Shown: piece after piece, positions 12,760 through 13,650 of the stretch
Numbering within the stretch: the first letter of the stretch is position 1
Layout: each line of letters opens with the position of its first letter
Assembly (NCBI GenBank): GCA_002399505.1
Contig: DHDT01000059.1
Span: 22,629 to 36,278, forward strand
Reading direction: 5' to 3'
From: Caryophanales bacterium UBA4869
Lineage (GTDB): Bacteria > Bacillota_I > Bacilli_A > RFN20 > CAG-288
DNA length: 13,650 nt
Notes under the pieces: model-generated
The model's database searches: none
What the model was told of the DNA's origin: nothing
The model's input: the letters and a program-made list of their open reading frames with translations, nothing else
Position numbers and translations under genes: made by a program

Positions 12760-13454
12760 ATGAAGAAGAGATAAGGTCTTTTCTTTCTTCTTTTCCGGAT
12801 GGATGGGATGAATTGCTGAAAGACGAAAAGAACAAGACTTATTATCAGAATCTCCTTCTTTCTGTATCGAAGAAATACCTGACTGAAAAAGTCTATCCTC
12901 CTTATGAAAAGGTCTTTTCGGCTTTTTCCTATACCTCAGTCGATGATATCAAATGCGTTATCATCGGTCAGGATCCCTACTTCAATGAGGGACAGGCTAA
13001 TGGATTGGCGTTTTCTGTCAATAAGGGAGTTAGACTTCCTCCTTCCCTGCTCAACATCTACAAAGAACTGTTTAATGAATATTCTTATCCGATTCCTAAA
13101 AATGGATCTCTGGAATCCTGGGCCCGACAGGGTGTTCTTTTATTGAATTCTTCGTTGACTGTCAAAGAAGGTGAACCTAACAGCCATTCAAAATTGGGCT
13201 GGGAGACTTTCACTGACGATGTCATAAAGATTATCGATTCTTTGGACAGACCCATTGTCTATCTTCTCTGGGGAAACTATGCTTTTAAGAAGAGTTCACT
13301 GATTAAAAGCAGGAAAGCTTTTATCATTCACACTGCTCATCCTTCTCCTTTGTCTGCTTCACGGGGATTCTTTGACAGCAACTGTTTCAAGAGATGTAAC
13401 GAGTATCTTATTAAGAATGATATTGAACCGATCGACTTTCAGATAAAAGACTGA
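12756..13454 (+). CDS. ung: uracil-DNA glycosylase, family 1
   Basis: 232 residues, normal length. It removes uracil from DNA as the first step of base-excision repair in the cytosol. Motifs in order: IIGQDPYFNEGQANGLAFSV, with the water-activating Asp73; LLLNSSLTVKEGEPNSH, containing the uracil-binding Asn; VYLLWGNYAFKK; and HPSPLSASRGFF, with catalytic His195 and the DNA-intercalating Ser/Arg loop. Two otherwise common positions differ: the GQDPYH His is Phe76 and the following GQAHG is GQANG. The catalytic residues are kept, so it should be active. The start is fixed by GAGGAT at 12745-12750 and a four-base ATGA overlap with the upstream gene. No clear terminator follows. Confidence 0.95.
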   Translation: MNEEEIRSFLSSFPDGWDELLKDEKNKTYYQNLLLSVSKKYLTEKVYPPYEKVFSAFSYTSVDDIKCVIIGQDPYFNEGQANGLAFSVNKGVRLPPSLLNIYKELFNEYSYPIPKNGSLESWARQGVLLLNSSLTVKEGEPNSHSKLGWETFTDDVIKIIDSLDRPIVYLLWGNYAFKKSSLIKSRKAFIIHTAHPSPLSASRGFFDSNCFKRCNEYLIKNDIEPIDFQIKD

Positions 13455-13480
13455 TTTTAAGTCAAAAAAATGATATTTTA

Positions 13481-13495
13481 CAATATGGAATATTG
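13481..13495. repeat. small inverted repeat, possible operator or weak terminator
   Basis: CAATAT-GGA-ATATTG is a perfect 6-bp inverted repeat with a 3-base centre in the gap between ung and the next gene. A T-rich stretch (GTTTTTATTAT) follows. It may be a weak terminator of the ung unit or an operator for the gene at 13542. Confidence 0.3.
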
Positions 13496-13520
13496 AAGTT
13501 TTTATTATACAGAACTACAA

Positions 13521-13526
13521 TATACT
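13521..13526 (+). promoter_or_regulatory. -10-like element before the last gene
   Basis: TATACT lies 16 bases upstream of the ATG at 13542, and GAGGA (13530-13534) sits between them. A -35 match at 16-18 bp is not convincing; TTGAAG at 13493-13498 is too far (22 bp). Confidence 0.3.
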
Positions 13527-13541
13527 AAAGAGGAAATATTA

Positions 13542-13650
13542 ATGACAGTTTTATTACTCGTAAGTGTTCTGGCAGTGTCTTTTTCCTATACTCCAGGATC
13601 TTCTGAGTTTTGCCTATTAACGAGTAATGAAGTACTTTCTCAGAGTCATT
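13542..13650 (+). CDS. start of a secreted or membrane protein gene, truncated by window end
   Basis: An ATG seven bases after GAGGA opens a frame that stays open to the last base (36 complete codons). It starts MTVLLLVSVLAVSFSYTPGSS, a hydrophobic stretch that could be a signal peptide or membrane anchor, although it lacks the usual N-terminal Lys/Arg. Nothing more can be said from 36 residues. Confidence 0.55.
   Translation, partial: MTVLLLVSVLAVSFSYTPGSSEFCLLTSNEVLSQSH

Noticed and set aside
1-13650. CRISPR arrays, tRNA/rRNA genes, insertion sequences, phage genes, or an alternative genetic code.
   Set aside because: No regular repeats, RNA gene signatures, transposase motifs or terminal repeats were seen. 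TGA is used as a stop and TGG for Trp.

Overview
The window looks like chromosomal DNA of a low-to-mid GC Gram-positive bacterium (Firmicutes/Bacilli-type, possibly an uncultured Erysipelotrichia- or Mollicutes-related gut lineage). The signs are many lipobox lipoproteins, AGGAG ribosome sites, sigma-A-like promoters, a catabolite-repression-like site, a YesN/LytS-style two-component system and a PlsX-like protein. TGA is used as stop and TGG as Trp, so this is the standard bacterial code. The taxonomic placement is inference.

Layout. 1-708 is the 3' part of an FtsX-like membrane protein. 736-1287 (minus) is a small alpha/beta-hydrolase-like protein. 1426-1662 is an orphan 78-residue protein with its own promoter and a perfect terminator. 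1781-10782 is a sugar sensing and uptake locus. It starts with a YesN-type response regulator, a LytS/YesM-type sensor kinase and a canonical glucose/galactose-binding lipoprotein, three genes with overlapping or coupled translation. After a promoter carrying a CcpA-like cre site come a second glucose/galactose-binding lipoprotein, a double-domain ATPase (MglA) and a permease (MglC) with a long extra N-terminal coiled-coil region. 10875-11834 (minus) is a divergent PlsX-like protein. 11964-13454 holds a probably leaderless lipoprotein gene, a small two-helix membrane protein and uracil-DNA glycosylase (ung). A secreted or membrane protein gene starts at 13542 and runs off the window.

Main discovery candidate: the transporter-linked binding protein (6272-7501) appears to be a natural circular permutant of MglB. 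Signal peptide and lipobox are followed directly by the C-terminal lobe (H-x-D-x3-R motif, Trp, NND, FGxD, N), then a linker, then the N-terminal lobe (DNF, WNR, YYVG). All the sugar-contacting residues known from E. coli MglB are present but in rotated order, and the new termini fall at the calcium-binding loop, which is missing. The neighbouring lipoprotein (5074-6111) has the normal order and an intact calcium loop, so it serves as an internal reference.

Working model (inference): the canonical lipoprotein reports external glucose/galactose to the kinase, the regulator activates the downstream promoter, catabolite repression acts through the cre site, and the permuted lipoprotein feeds the MglA/MglC transporter. 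An internal terminator after the permuted gene would favour excess binding protein over ATPase and permease.
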